Below, one piece after another: positions 24,161 through 34,510 of a DNA stretch of 38,185 nucleotides (position 1 is its first letter; every line of letters starts with the position of its first letter). The notes beneath the pieces are model-generated. The model was given only the letters and a program-made list of their open reading frames with translations. It was not told the DNA's origin and did no database searches. Both the position numbers and the translations under genes were made by a program. Source of the stretch: Ectocarpus siliculosus (Eukaryota; Sar; Phaeophyceae; Ectocarpales; Ectocarpaceae); assembly GCA_000310025.1 (NCBI GenBank), contig FN648757.1:4308-42492 (forward strand), read 5' to 3'.

Positions 24161-26934
24161 TGGACTAGATCCGCCACATCATGATCTTTCAGGCTTCTCA
24201 TCTCCTTGTCCATAGCTGCTTTCCATTGATTGGCATCCACAGACTTCATGGCTTCTTGATATGTAGTGGGTACAGGTATAGATGCTGGCGGCCGGACAGG
24301 TTCTCCGACTGATGGATTCTTGATTCTTATATCTTGGTCTTGGTCTTGGTCTTGGTCGACAAAAGTCGCTAGTTTATTCCATGGCGATAGCCTCCGTAGC
24401 TCCGCTTGCTGCCGTTTGTTGTTTGTTGATTGTTGAATATCAGTATTCCTTCCGCTGCTTCGCAAGTGCATGCGGGGTATAATTCCTTGTTCTTGTTCTT
24501 GTTCTTGTTGTCCTTCTTCCTCGTAGTAGTCCTCCTCATATTTCGAATTATCTTTCACTTCCCCCTCGTTTCCGGGTATGTCGACATCCGCGGAAACCGA
24601 TAATTCGTTTTCCGGTTCGTCGTCGCGTAGTTCCTCAATGGTCGGTATGACCGGCGGCATGGCCGCGTCCATTGGTTCGATGAAAGTCACGTTTCTCGAT
24701 GGAACGATGCGCTTGGTATGCGGGTTATAAATCCGATAAGCGTTGCTGTTGGGGCTGTACCCAACCAGTTTTCCGGGCCAAGCTCGATTTGCAAGCTTAG
24801 ACTTGAACGTTTTCACGTGTACGAACGCTGACGATCCGATAACCCGTAGATGTCGTAGCGAAGCTTGTTTTCCAAACATCCGGTAGTAAGGCGTCTCGTT
24901 GTTCAGATTGTTCAGATGTACATGCGGCAGGCGATTCGTGATGTGTACCGCCGTGCAGCACAACTCGCCCCATAGATACTCCGGTAGTTGTCCGCCATGC
25001 ATTAAGCATCGAACGATGTTCATGAGCGTCCGTCCAGCACGCTCGCTTATCCCTTTTTGTTGCGGTGTTGCCGGTGCCGTAAATTCTTGGACGATTCCAA
25101 TTGTTTTGCAGAACTTCTTGTAGTACTCAGCTGTGTACTCTCCTCCACAGTCACTCCGAAGCCGCTCCAGTCGAAAACCATTCGGTATGACGATGTCGTC
25201 AATAAATCGTTCCAGTGTGTCGATGGCTTCGTCCTTGGTCCTTATCAGGTACACGACATTCATTCTGGAATATTCATCCGTGAATTTGCAGACATAGTTG
25301 AATCCGCCCTTTGCAGGTGGCGAAATTGGTCCCAGCAGATCCGTGTAAACCCGTTGACATGGTTGAACGGCAGTGTGCTGTGCCGTTTTGGGGTGCTTCC
25401 TTTGGGTGCTCTTCTGAAGTTTGCAGGTCTCGCACGGGTCCAAGTTGTCCGTGAGCTTAACTCCAGTTTCTTTAATGCGCGCTGCTGCCTCAATGATGCC
25501 CTTGTGGCAATGCGCCAAACGCCGATGCCAAAGATTGTATGGCTCCGCGCGTGGGGCAGCAATATATGCTTTCTCGTACGCGTTCATATTTTCTTCGTGG
25601 ATCCTCTTTCTCCGTTCACGTTGGCTTGTGTCAAGTCGCACATCCAGGAAATACAGCGTCCCCACTTCTCGTAACACCAGGGCGATTCTTGATTCATCTC
25701 TCGAAGTAGTCGGCAACTCGATTCGAGGTTCATCTGACATGATCGTATTCGCACCTTTCTTCTGAGCTGTTCCAGTAGAAAACAGGTGCCGCCCTAGCCC
25801 TGGAACCACTGTGCACTTGAACCGCACTCTCCTGTCGTTTCCTTCTTCATCCTTGGCGAAAACGTTGATGATGCCTTCACTGATCCCTTCAAGCTCAATT
25901 CCTCCAGCACCAATGATCTTCGTTGGCGTAGTGATGTACGTGAAGTCATCCAATATGTTTTCCAGATCCGGTAACAGGTCGCTGTCCAAGTAGTGGCCCG
26001 ATGCTCCACTATCCACCAGTAAATTAAATTTTCCTTGATCGAATTCCACATAAGCAGCTCGTTGTGCTGCTATCTCCATGCGGCTGACGCTTGGGTATCC
26101 AAGGTTCCCATTATAACCTTCAACCACTGTCTCTTCAGTTGGTTGTGACGTAGTTCGGACATTCCGGTTGTGAGCAAACCCCCTCGTCTCCTCATGAGCT
26201 GTTGCAGCTCTGTTGATAGTCCGATGATCACCGTTGTACATTCTTGGGTTGAAAGTCCAAGTACCATCCCTGTCTTGGACTTGGTGGCGAACAGGGTTAG
26301 CCTGTCTCGCCCCTTGTGTTGCTTCTGTTATCGGCCCTCCTCGTCCTGTTGATGCATGTCGTGTGCCCATACCATCTTGTTGTTGGGCACGACACTCTGA
26401 ATCGTCATGCAGGTGGGTGTTGTGCAACGAACACCACTTCCGTTGCCTTTGTTGTTGCTGCCGTTGCGTAGGACGGTCTGTCACTTGTCGTACAGGTCGG
26501 CTGGATCTCGATCGCTGCTGATAACCGTTGTTGGATCCTCGAGGCCCATTGTTATTCCGCGATCGCTGTTGAAAACAGTATCCATTTCGCCTGTTTCCGC
26601 CGCTGCTGCTGTAGTTCCGTGTAGGAGCTCGGCCACTTCCTGAATACAGCTCCGGACAGTTCCGTTGAACATGCCCCAAACGGTGGCAGTTGTAGCATTC
26701 CACCGCATCTCTGTTGTATGAAGGCGTCGAATAACCTCCATCTCGGCGTCTTGGCTGACGAGGTGCTTCCGTTATGGCTGAATACCCCGCGTCACGAGCA
26801 GAACTCCTCCTATCCTTAAATGTCATGATGGCGCCATCTGTACGGTTTCGGTTGTACCACATGTTCCGCGCCGTTTGAGTGATGTCTGCCAGATCGTTGT
26901 ACTCATTCCTCGAACTAGCATGGTACCGAATCAA
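24103..26934 (-). CDS. pol: Copia Gag end, zinc knuckle, protease and integrase
   Basis: 943 codons; sense in this frame actually begins at about 27050 (ITHVWHLAEQLRFIGG). Residues 80-93 are a CCHC knuckle (CYNCHRLGHVQRNC), and a second CxxxH...C cluster (WCSLHNTHLHDDSEC) lies at 167-181. Protease: DSG at 308-310 in LLVDSGASGHYL. Integrase: zinc finger His470, His475, Cys501 and Cys504; catalytic Asp532 (YTDLLGPI), Asp595 (RLRSDCGGEY) and Glu631 (GISERAGRTL); then the GKLVGYS motif near 721. The spacer to RT has slippage-prone QEQEQEQ and DQDQDQDQD runs. The last about 20 residues are out of frame; RT continues one frame away. The nominal TTG start is not a real start. Confidence 0.93.
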   Translation of the reverse strand: MIRYHASSRNEYNDLADITQTARNMWYNRNRTDGAIMTFKDRRSSARDAGYSAITEAPRQPRRRDGGYSTPSYNRDAVECYNCHRLGHVQRNCPELYSGSGRAPTRNYSSSGGNRRNGYCFQQRSRNNNGPRGSNNGYQQRSRSSRPVRQVTDRPTQRQQQQRQRKWCSLHNTHLHDDSECRAQQQDGMGTRHASTGRGGPITEATQGARQANPVRHQVQDRDGTWTFNPRMYNGDHRTINRAATAHEETRGFAHNRNVRTTSQPTEETVVEGYNGNLGYPSVSRMEIAAQRAAYVEFDQGKFNLLVDSGASGHYLDSDLLPDLENILDDFTYITTPTKIIGAGGIELEGISEGIINVFAKDEEGNDRRVRFKCTVVPGLGRHLFSTGTAQKKGANTIMSDEPRIELPTTSRDESRIALVLREVGTLYFLDVRLDTSQRERRKRIHEENMNAYEKAYIAAPRAEPYNLWHRRLAHCHKGIIEAAARIKETGVKLTDNLDPCETCKLQKSTQRKHPKTAQHTAVQPCQRVYTDLLGPISPPAKGGFNYVCKFTDEYSRMNVVYLIRTKDEAIDTLERFIDDIVIPNGFRLERLRSDCGGEYTAEYYKKFCKTIGIVQEFTAPATPQQKGISERAGRTLMNIVRCLMHGGQLPEYLWGELCCTAVHITNRLPHVHLNNLNNETPYYRMFGKQASLRHLRVIGSSAFVHVKTFKSKLANRAWPGKLVGYSPNSNAYRIYNPHTKRIVPSRNVTFIEPMDAAMPPVIPTIEELRDDEPENELSVSADVDIPGNEGEVKDNSKYEEDYYEEEGQQEQEQEQGIIPRMHLRSSGRNTDIQQSTNNKRQQAELRRLSPWNKLATFVDQDQDQDQDIRIKNPSVGEPVRPPASIPVPTTYQEAMKSVDANQWKAAMDKEMRSLKDHDVADLVQFRVYLLELNPLDRDGYTR

Positions 26935-27869
26935 GTGGTACTCCGCTGGTAGTCCTTGTAGTATGATGTCCCCAAGTTTCTCATCGGTAACGGTCCCTCC
27001 GATGAAGCGAAGTTGCTCCGCGAGATGCCAGACATGGGTGATGAATATGTCTCAGTACCAGTTCGCATGGTAGCTGATTCCAATTCTTGTTCCAGGTTTC
27101 TCCGCCGGTGCTCATCGGCAGGTTGAAATTTAGATTCCAGCTCCTCCCAAACAGCTAGTCCGCTGCCACTCGATTCATCCACAGGCGCGTGTCGCCGTAA
27201 CACATATTTAGCTGGCCCCATCAATACGTGATAGAGGATATTGGATAGTTGAGAATCAGTGTCCTCAAAATCGTCCAGCTCTTGCTGGTTCACGATAGAA
27301 CGGGAACGTCTGATTGATGATGACCGTAGAGCTGTTCGTCTCGTTCGTGATTCCTGTTGGCCTTGCGAAGAACGCTTCCGTGGTAGTTGCTCCTTGTACA
27401 GACGAACGATGGTCTCAGCTTGAACAGCGAGTCGTTCAGCAGTATCCGATGCGTCTTTCATCGCTCGTGTGATGGTCTTCTGTTCTTCGTCAGCATCAGT
27501 AAGCACTTTGCGGGCGAGTGCCGCTCTTTCTTGAGCTTCCACAGATGCTGACTCCGCTGAACGTAGCTGCTGTAGAGCTTCTTGGTATGCAGAGTCTTGG
27601 TCATCACGGTCTCCAGTGTCTTCGTGATCTTCATGTTCTTGGTCTCCACCATCTTCATCTCCATCATCTTGATCACCGTCATCATTTTCGTCGTGTAGTT
27701 CATAGATAGGAGTAGGGCGCCAGTTCTCCCCTAGTAGTTTGTTGATGTTGGGCCGATACAAGGCCAATGTCCTCCTTGTCGTGTACTTCCACTCTGGATA
27801 CTCCGTATCCCTGCCGCTGAACTTATGCAGGCTCCTCAGCAGTTGGAAGTGCTTGCTGTCTTGGGCCAT
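26931..27869 (-). CDS. gag: Copia Gag, N-terminal part
   Basis: The likely start is ATG 27869 (MAQDSKHFQLLRSLHKFSGRD), giving a usual copia-gag beginning with YPEWKYTTRRTLALY. Then come an unusual acidic tract (DENDDGDQDDGDEDGGDQEH), a charged helical region (AQERAALARKVLTDADEEQ) and the family-like SNILYHVLMGPAKYVLRR and AVWEELESKFQPADEHRRRN. The frame stays open upstream through the 21-bp repeats to beyond 28035, so an upstream start is possible. Sense leaves this frame at about 27045; the last about 40 residues are out of frame. The rest of Gag, with the zinc knuckle, is in the next ORF. Confidence 0.85.
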   Translation of the reverse strand: MAQDSKHFQLLRSLHKFSGRDTEYPEWKYTTRRTLALYRPNINKLLGENWRPTPIYELHDENDDGDQDDGDEDGGDQEHEDHEDTGDRDDQDSAYQEALQQLRSAESASVEAQERAALARKVLTDADEEQKTITRAMKDASDTAERLAVQAETIVRLYKEQLPRKRSSQGQQESRTRRTALRSSSIRRSRSIVNQQELDDFEDTDSQLSNILYHVLMGPAKYVLRRHAPVDESSGSGLAVWEELESKFQPADEHRRRNLEQELESATMRTGTETYSSPMSGISRSNFASSEGPLPMRNLGTSYYKDYQRSTT

Positions 27870-27972
27870 GGTCGATCCTTGTGAGTACTGGTGCCAGGTG
27901 CTGATGCCGAGGCTCTCCTTCCAGTAGTTTCTCCTTTTCCAATTCCCTTGAATAGTTCCTCCGTCAAATTCC

Positions 27973-28035
27973 TTGCTCAAATGTTGAGGCTTCTTGCTCA
28001 GATGTTGAGGCTTCTTGCTCAGATGTTGAGGCTTC
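27973..28035. repeat. 21-bp tandem repeat, three copies
   Basis: Three 21-bp units (TTGCTCAGATGTTGAGGCTTC with one variant base). In the copia Gag frame they encode a 7-residue repeat KPQHLSK upstream of the chosen ATG. Confidence 0.85.
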
Positions 28036-28174
28036 CTTTTCCAGAACTGTACTACTCGTTGTAATGTCGACTTGAATTGCTGATGCAGATGGCCAAACCT
28101 GGCACAATTCTTGTTTCAGCGCGACCTCCGGTGCTCAGAGTGGCGTACTTGTCGTCGTTCGAGCTCGGTTCGTA

Positions 28175-28343
28175 TTCCAGCGACACCCTATTTGTCGAAG
28201 TGCTGTCCAAGTTACCAGCTTCCTTCAGGGTTCGGGGAAAACTCTTTTCGAACAGCTCTCTCGATATTTTCCAGCGACACCCTATTTGTCGAAGTGCTGT
28301 CCACGTTACCAGCTTGCCTTCAGGGTTCGGGGAAATTCCTATG
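28175..28343. repeat. 94-bp repeat unit, two copies
   Basis: TTCCAGCGACACCCTATTTG begins at 28175 and again at 28269. Similarity runs through TTACCAGCTTCCTTCAGGG to GGTTCGGGGAAA. Related, more diverged copies lie at 34511-34650, so this is a dispersed family. On the minus strand the copies fall where a 5' LTR of the copia element would be expected. Confidence 0.75.
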
Positions 28344-28545
28344 ACGTCGAACTGCTCCTTTTCTTGTCTCGAACAGTTCTTGTCTTCCACCGCGATCCTA
28401 CACGGGTGGCCAACAGACCGGGTTGTAAGGGCACTTTTGCCAACCTGAATCGAGATTTATTTTGGCACGAGTTGCAACCTCCCCACCTCGGGTAATCCTT
28501 GCAATGCAATGATGGCCAGGTTGTGCAAGGTATACATTTCTTGGT

Positions 28546-28980
28546 GGTTGGTGCGCTATTACAAGTCGGATAGGAGGCAGGTTGCCGATGGTAGTACAAG
28601 GTGTACCCTTTCTTGGTGGTTGGTGCGCTGCTAACAAGCTGGATTGGGGTCAAGCTGTCGATGGCGGCGCAAGGTGTACCATTTCTTGTGGTTGGTGCAC
28701 TGCTTACAAGCTGGACAGCGGGCAGGCTGCCGATGGCAGCGCAAGGTGGACCCTTTCTTGGAGGTTGGCGCGCCATGCACAAGTCGGTTAGGGGGGAGGT
28801 TGCCTATGATACGACAAGGTGTACCCTTTTTTGCAGGTTGGCGCGCTTCGCACAAGCCAGTTGGGGGGCAGGTTGCCGGTAATCGTGCAAGGTGTACCCT
28901 CTCTTGCAAGTTGGCGCGTTGCGCACAAGCCGGTAGGGGGCAGGTTGCGTATTGCAATGCGTACCCTCTCATAGAGGTTG
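28546..28980. repeat. Minisatellite, about 73-bp units, six copies
   Basis: Units begin GGTTGG(T/C)GCGC at 28546, 28618, 28690, 28763, 28836 and 28909, and a degenerate one follows at 28976. Each contains a CACAAG/ACAAG, GGCAGGTTGCC and GCAAGGTGTACCCT block. A partial unit precedes from about 28500. There are no unique spacers, so it is not a CRISPR array. Open frames here are products of the repeat. Confidence 0.85.
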
Positions 28981-28999
28981 CGCAAGATGCGGCCGGTCT

Positions 29000-29055
29000 A
29001 CAACAAACAGCAGTGCTCAACACCGTAGTGGCGGGTTCAATTCCCCTGCAATACG
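29000..29055 (+). other. tRNA-like sequence with pol III B-box
   Basis: GGTTCAATTCC at 29034-29044 matches the B-box/T-loop consensus and sits in a possible T-arm (CGGGTTCAATTCCCCTG). Upstream GTGCTCAACAC could be an anticodon-like hairpin. No convincing A-box or acceptor stem was found, so this may be a tRNA-derived retroposon remnant. Confidence 0.3.
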
Positions 29056-30580
29056 TCTTTTTTTTGTTCATGTTTTATTTGTTTTTTCGCCCCCTGTATT
29101 CGAATCACTAAAATTTTATCGTCGGTATCTTCCCGAGCAAACTCCTGAAACAACGATATCCCGTGCCCATGCATCATACGCATGTTGCCAGCTCTAGCAT
29201 AAACCCATCTCCGCCCGCGGCTTATCATCTCGACCCAGGGTCGTCAACATCCCAAGTTGCACATGTAAGCGAGAACCATAAAAAGTGCACTTCAAATTTA
29301 AACAATACATACATACCCTTTCGAACGTCGTTCTGTGTAATGAATGTCCCCCCACAACAACAGCATGCCCTGGCCCATGACCGTCAGCGACGTCTATCAT
29401 GGAGACGACCCACAATCCCCGCAATAAACTACCTTTGTTTGTTGTGAGGAAGCACAACTCAGCCAGAGGCAAGAGCTACACGTAGCGGCAGCAGTGTTGT
29501 CCAAACGCACAGGTAGAAACGACCGTCTCTCCCGACACGAAACACAGCCCCCCCCCACCCTGGCCGTCCCAAATTATACAACCAACTCTAGTCAAGAAAA
29601 AACGTCACTGCCTGAGACGGAGCCAGCTGCGACAGCGGTGTCCCCCAAAAACCATGCAGAGACTGCAGAAATAGACCTCTCTACTTTCCCAACACCATCG
29701 AAACAACTCCCCTCTCCCCTCCCCCCAAAAAGCTACAATTCGCACGAACAAAAAAGGGCGCGGACGAAGCCAAGAGGTTGCAGCGACAGATTCCAAACGC
29801 CCTTGCAGACACAGTAAGAAAACACCTGGCTCTCATCCCGCGCCAGGCGCCCTCATGCACCAGCGAGAGCAACAAGCGTATCATAGCACCATATGATTAA
29901 AAACAAGCTGTGAGACATGGCGAGCGGGATATTTCTCCGCCTCCTCCGTCAAAGCTTCCACCCGTTGTGAACGTCATGAGGACCCGAGGAAACGCTTTGA
30001 ACGATGTTGCAGCGGAGGCCCCGGCGACTCGACCTGGAGGTTACCGATCAGCAGCGAAATAATATTGAAGTGTGAGAGGAGGGTAAAAGTGGGCTTTCGA
30101 GAAATGGAGGGCATGCTCTCCCCGTTAGCTCTTGGTATAGCTGACAGATGTACATTGTCAACAATAATATTTGCAAGCAGGCATGGGGGGGGGGGACACA
30201 AACCGACAGCATAACCGCAGGTCGTAGAATACGTCAGAGACGAGGATAAGCTACGCACCCCGGAGAACTACTTTGAAGGGAGGCGAGTTACATTCAAACA
30301 TCAGGGGTCGCCAACGGACACGCTGGGATGAGGAAGGGTGTACATTATAGGGAGCCGCGGGCATAACTGATGCACGACAAGAAACACGCAAGCATCCAAC
30401 CTCATCGCAGGCAGAGCGAAAGAGGCAGCAAAAGGGGCGCGATTTTTTGAGAGGACAAGACACGTGACATACCTTGTCAACATGGTTTAGGTGTCCGCCA
30501 AGGTTTTGCAGCCAGCGTAGTCATCAAGACCATTGCTTTCTCGCTCGGAGACGAAGAACATCCCCGTCCCCTTCTTTAGT
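29056..30580. other. No gene recognised
   Basis: About 1.5 kb with only short open frames. Pure C runs at about 29549 and a G11 run at about 30184 are the only striking features. Confidence 0.45.
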
Positions 30581-30745
30581 TTACCCTCCACCCCCATCCG
30601 CCCCTGGGTCACCTCCTCCACCTCCTGCCCCCTCGTCCGCGAACAAGCACGGCTTGAGGTAGTGCTTAGCATCTTCCTGACGATCAATACTCTCGGTGGA
30701 GAGGATCGGCCCAACGTATTCCAAGCCGAACCGAATAAAGCTCTC
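30581..30745 (-). other. Exon-like segment, possible last exon of a host gene
   Basis: After an acceptor-like pyrimidine tract (CTTTGTTTCGTGTCTCAG, then CCTAG) 54 sense codons follow (FIRFGLEYVGPILSTES, DRQEDAKHYLKPCLFADE) with mostly G or C in third positions, then a Gly-rich tail and TAA at 30583-30581. No family recognised. Other frames here are also open, so the call is weak. Confidence 0.25.
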
Positions 30746-31109
30746 CTAGGACCTGAGACACGAAACAAAGAACAAATAGCGTTCCATGTGAACGTCAGTT
30801 TGTTTGACATCACGGGTTCATACATAATAGCTTGCGACAAACCACCAGCGCGTCGACTGCCTAGAAACAACTTCAGGGGACGCTGAAAATGTGGGAAGAG
30901 GATTTAAAAGGCTGGAAACGCGTCGGGAACAAAATAAACGAGAGTGTTGGACGTTCGGCAGAGCTTGCACGTCCAATGAGCGCTTATCGGCCTGACAAAT
31001 TGCCGACAGTACACCAGGGGAGATAGGGATAGAAGAAAACGCTAAAGACAACAAAAACCCTCAGCCCCATGGAGCTTAGTTCACATATCAACAAAGGCAA
31101 CGTACATGT

Positions 31110-31312
31110 CGCTGATGACGTCCAAGTTTTTTCACGGCCGCGGCCCTTCGCAGCAAACGCCTTTTCGAAAAAAGCCTCGCACACGGGGAAGGACGGCAAT
31201 ACCGTCGTGGTCGGGGTCGCTCTTGTTACCGAAGTGTAGCCTGTAGTGCCCATCCTCGTCTTGATGTCCGTGAGGACGTACTGCTCGAGCACCTTCGAAC
31301 GATGCCAATCCA
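31110..31312 (-). other. Exon-like segment, frame ambiguous
   Basis: Two overlapping minus-strand readings look protein-like: VLEQYVLTDIKTRMGTTGY with GC-rich third positions, and DEDGHYRLHFGNKSDPDHDG in the next frame. It is preceded on that strand by a C11 tract that could be a polypyrimidine tract. No family recognised. Confidence 0.2.
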
Positions 31313-32091
31313 TACCGTGAGGGGGGGGGGAGTGGTGCTGAGCGGGCAAGGGGCAGGATGGATGGATGCACCAGAGCAAGGATGACAGTAGATGGCCTGG
31401 AATTTTCGCCGGAAACGGCAAGCAGAAGCGCGAACAGGACATCAGCTATCCTCGCTGTAAAAACGTGCATGGGGATTAATAAGTTCAAGCGTCATAACCA
31501 CAGGGAAGCGGCGTTAACATTTCAAGGACAATAACTCTTCGTCCCCGGCGCTGTCGCTTGGCATCATGAGATGTTCGCTAATTGAAAACTATCGGTTCAC
31601 CTTGCGACGTCCCTCTGTCTTGCACTATAGGCTAACGCTACAACATGTGAGACCCTCAAACCAACAGCAGTACCGGTGCGCGTGCGTCAAAATTCTCTAC
31701 TCCTTCCACAAGCAATGCATCGCGAGGAATACTTGCCTGCAGGTCCCCCCGTTCCTTCCTTCTATTGTATGCATACGCTTTGGTTGAGTCTCATAAAAGA
31801 ACGAATGAACAGCTCTCGAAAGAAGGTATTCCATCGTTCCCTCCGTTCAAATTCAAATAGGAGCGATTTACTCAAACCTTGCGTGGAGCTATGCCTGAGT
31901 GATCGACGATGTTATGCACTACTCTGACAGCAGGTGCCGTAGCAGACCTTCATCGGTTCTCGGTGGACAGAGGTGTCGCGGGTCGGACATGAACTTTCTA
32001 TCATACTCTGTTTTTCAAATCACTGGGCACCATTTCTGAACAAAATCTCGCATTTACTCCGGAGAGTTCACTTAACCCGACCGTACCTGAG

Positions 32092-32237
32092 CTATGGGGT
32101 GGTGCGCTTGCATCGGTGGACCTGATTGAAGGTCACGCTCTGCATGGCCTCGTCCTCTGACACGGGAATGACGTGGTTGGCTGTCCCTAGAACGTTCGAG
32201 ACATGACGGTACCAAGCCCACGCATGGCGGTATCCGC
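32092..32237 (-). other. Exon-like segment
   Basis: After a C-run and an acceptor-like CACTATGTAG the minus strand reads GYRHAWAWYRHVSNVLG and NHVIPVSEDEAMQSVTFNQV with GC-rich third positions, to TAG at 32092. It may belong with the exon-like segments at 30581 and 31110. No family recognised. Confidence 0.25.
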
Positions 32238-33730
32238 CTACATAGTGCGATAGAAGTGAGGGGGGGGGGGAGAGTGGGTGAGACGCAATATATGAAGACG
32301 CACATGCACATCCCTTCGCTCTGCTATGCATACTACTGGTGACCTCTTCGTTTCGCATCAGTGGCGCGGCATGGGGGGACCCGCTGCGACCGCCTTTTCT
32401 CAGTTGTTGTTGTTGCCTTGACATTGAAAGAAAAAAACTTTCCGATCTCTGACACGCCATATTTCTCAGGAGTTTACTCGGTATTCTGTATTTTACGGCC
32501 AACAATGTTTTCAAAGGGGTACATCGAAATCCCGGATGAAAAAGGAAGAGAAAAAAAGGGTGGTGGGAAAAACAAATATGGCGCAGAGGAGAATCGAATC
32601 GACTGATCTCACAGCACAGCAGTTACATAAGATACCACGCCCCCCTGGACCAATTTCCAAAGCCTGATTATTCCACACCAGAACGAGTGGCGAGGCCGGA
32701 AATGGCTGCATTGGAACTGTCTCGTGGAGAGTTTTTTCGAAAAAATATTGTTTGATTTTCGGAATCGTCTTCGTCGTGGAACATGATAGGTTGAAACTTG
32801 GTCAAGGGGGTGTGGTATCTTGTGCAACCTACGGTTACCGTTAATTCTTGCTTTGAACACGATATAGTTGCATGCGTGTGAACGACCTGTGTCAATCGAG
32901 CAACCCATGTAAAACAATTGGGTGTTATGAGCGCTGGGCGTTGGTTCAAGCATGTGGACGGTCGACGCGGTCGATGCTATGCATGTGTGTGGAAAGGTCA
33001 GATACAGCAGACATGCGGTGTTGTTACTGTTTCGTACGTGCTGTTGAAGAAAACGAGCCCCCCCCCCCCCCAAAAAAAACGATGAAAATAACGAAGTGCC
33101 TACCCGCCCTCCAAAAAGCTCTTTTATGAGGCTGGGCGCTTACTGACGCCTCCGGCATAATCCCCGCTCTGTACATGGTGAGGAAGAGCCGCATACACGC
33201 AGTAGGTCGAGAGCCGTTGGGTGTGCAGGACCAACTACTGGTGTCTGAGCGTACTTGCATTTACAGCAAGTGGAGACTTCGCGCCCTTCCCAACGGGGAC
33301 ATATGCGTAGGGATACACAACTTACACAACACACAATATTCCCTAATTCATCCTTCTATTGCTACCATCCAGATGTAACTGGAGGGGAATCGCTTACCTA
33401 GTCAGCAACTGCTGCCGGAATGTCGCTCTCTCTTCTCCACGCGCGCCGTGTAGAAGCTCGTCTTGCCTCTCTACAGCAGCAGGGTCGTGCGGCGGGTTTA
33501 GCTCGCGGTGGTTGCTGTGCCCCGAGTTCGAGCGTCTAGAGATATCATAGCTGTTTGCCTTGGTTACGAAAGGAATGACACCAGTTTAGTCGCTATTCGT
33601 CTTGGCATGCTGCGGCCTCTGGTCGTCTGTGTCAACGCTAGCTAGATCGTCACGCGAGGGCGATGCAGGGCCAAACAAAGCCATGCAAACAATTGGGGGC
33701 TCGATGGTTCGGATGCCCCCCAACCCCGTC
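32238..33730. other. No gene firmly recognised
   Basis: About 1.5 kb. A further minus-strand exon-like stretch (MRLFLTMYRAGIMPEA, about 33200-33150) ends at a good donor, TCA|GTAAGC. A C-run followed by A8 lies at 33058-33080. Nothing else could be assigned. Confidence 0.35.
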
Positions 33731-34028
33731 TTCCCATCTGTCTGGCGATCCATAACAATATCTGTCTGAGAGCTTGTCTTGTTGTTGCACCCTGCACCAT
33801 GTAGCTGATACACACATCGCACTCGTGAATCCCCGCACACCCTCACACAAAAGCCTATATTGAATTGTGTGTGCGTTTCTTCCCATCTGTCTGGCGATCC
33901 ATAACGATACCTGTCTGAGAGCTTGTCTTGTTGTTGCACCCTGCACCATGTAGCTGGTACACACATAGCGCTCGTGAATCCCCGCACACCCTCACACAAA
34001 AGCCCATATTGAATGGTGTATGCGTTCA
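33731..34028. repeat. 149-bp tandem duplication
   Basis: Two copies, 33731-33879 and 33880-34028, begin TTCCCATCTGTCTGGCGATC and differ at only a few positions. High identity suggests a recent duplication. Confidence 0.9.
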
Positions 34029-34137
34029 TTTAGTACACATTGTGCCAACGTATCCTTGGAGACGAATTTGTTGCGTTTTGTCCTGCCTGAAAAAAAAAGA
34101 AATTGTAGTACACTGAAGCCAGTTTTCCCGGACCGTC

Positions 34138-34440
34138 GAACCTATACCACAATCTACAGTCAGGAGGTCTGCCCTTCGGATGTGACTGCTTCCCAACCTG
34201 TAACATCGGTGCTTTCACAACCAGGAGGTTTGGCCTAACGTTGTGGCTGCCCCCCTACCTGTGTGATCGGTGCTTGCACAACTAAGTGGTATGGCCTAAG
34301 GTTGTGGTTGCCCTCCAACCTGTGTGACCGGTGCTTGCACAACCACGAGGTGTGGCCTAACGTTGTGGCTGCCTCCCAACCTTCCGCATCCGTCCTTGTA
34401 CAACCAAGCCGTTTGGCCAAGGTTGGGGCCTCCGCCCAAC
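34138..34440. repeat. Minisatellite, 61-bp units, about five copies
   Basis: Units start near 34138, 34195, 34256, 34317 and 34378 with (A/T)ACCTGTGTGA, then GGTGCTTGCACAAC and TGGCCTAACGTTGTGGCTGC. It is next to copies of the 94-bp repeat family, as is the 73-bp minisatellite at 28546-28980. Confidence 0.85.
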
Positions 34441-34510
34441 CCCCCTCTACAACCTGCCCCTACCTTGTGGATGCCCACAACCCACCCACCACCTGCCCTC
34501 TGGCCACCCG

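Larger units (their letters stand above)
21870..28035 (-). mobile_element. Ty1/copia LTR retrotransposon with assembly gap and frame breaks
   Basis: Minus-strand order is Gag, CCHC knuckle, protease, integrase, RT, RNase H, then the 3' LTR. Integrase before RT is diagnostic of Ty1/copia. Coding sense is broken twice (about 27045 and about 24160) and the RNase H end falls into a 554-base gap. No copy of the 3' LTR was found upstream of Gag. The 5' LTR is missing, highly diverged or replaced by the repeats at 28036-28980, so the right boundary is nominal. Confidence 0.85.

Noticed and set aside
28500-29000. Regular repeat array considered as a CRISPR
   Set aside because: Units are continuous 72-73-bp tandem copies with no unique spacers, in a eukaryotic transposon context.
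28582-29111. Cys/Gly-rich open frames on both strands
   Set aside because: Periodic translation of the 73-bp minisatellite.
32590-32665. tRNA-like B-box on the minus strand (GATTCGATTC)
   Set aside because: No A-box, no T-stem and no acceptor match; likely chance.
33586-34029. Minus-strand 147-codon frame with an internal repeat
   Set aside because: The repeat is simply the 149-bp tandem duplication; the protein has no family features.
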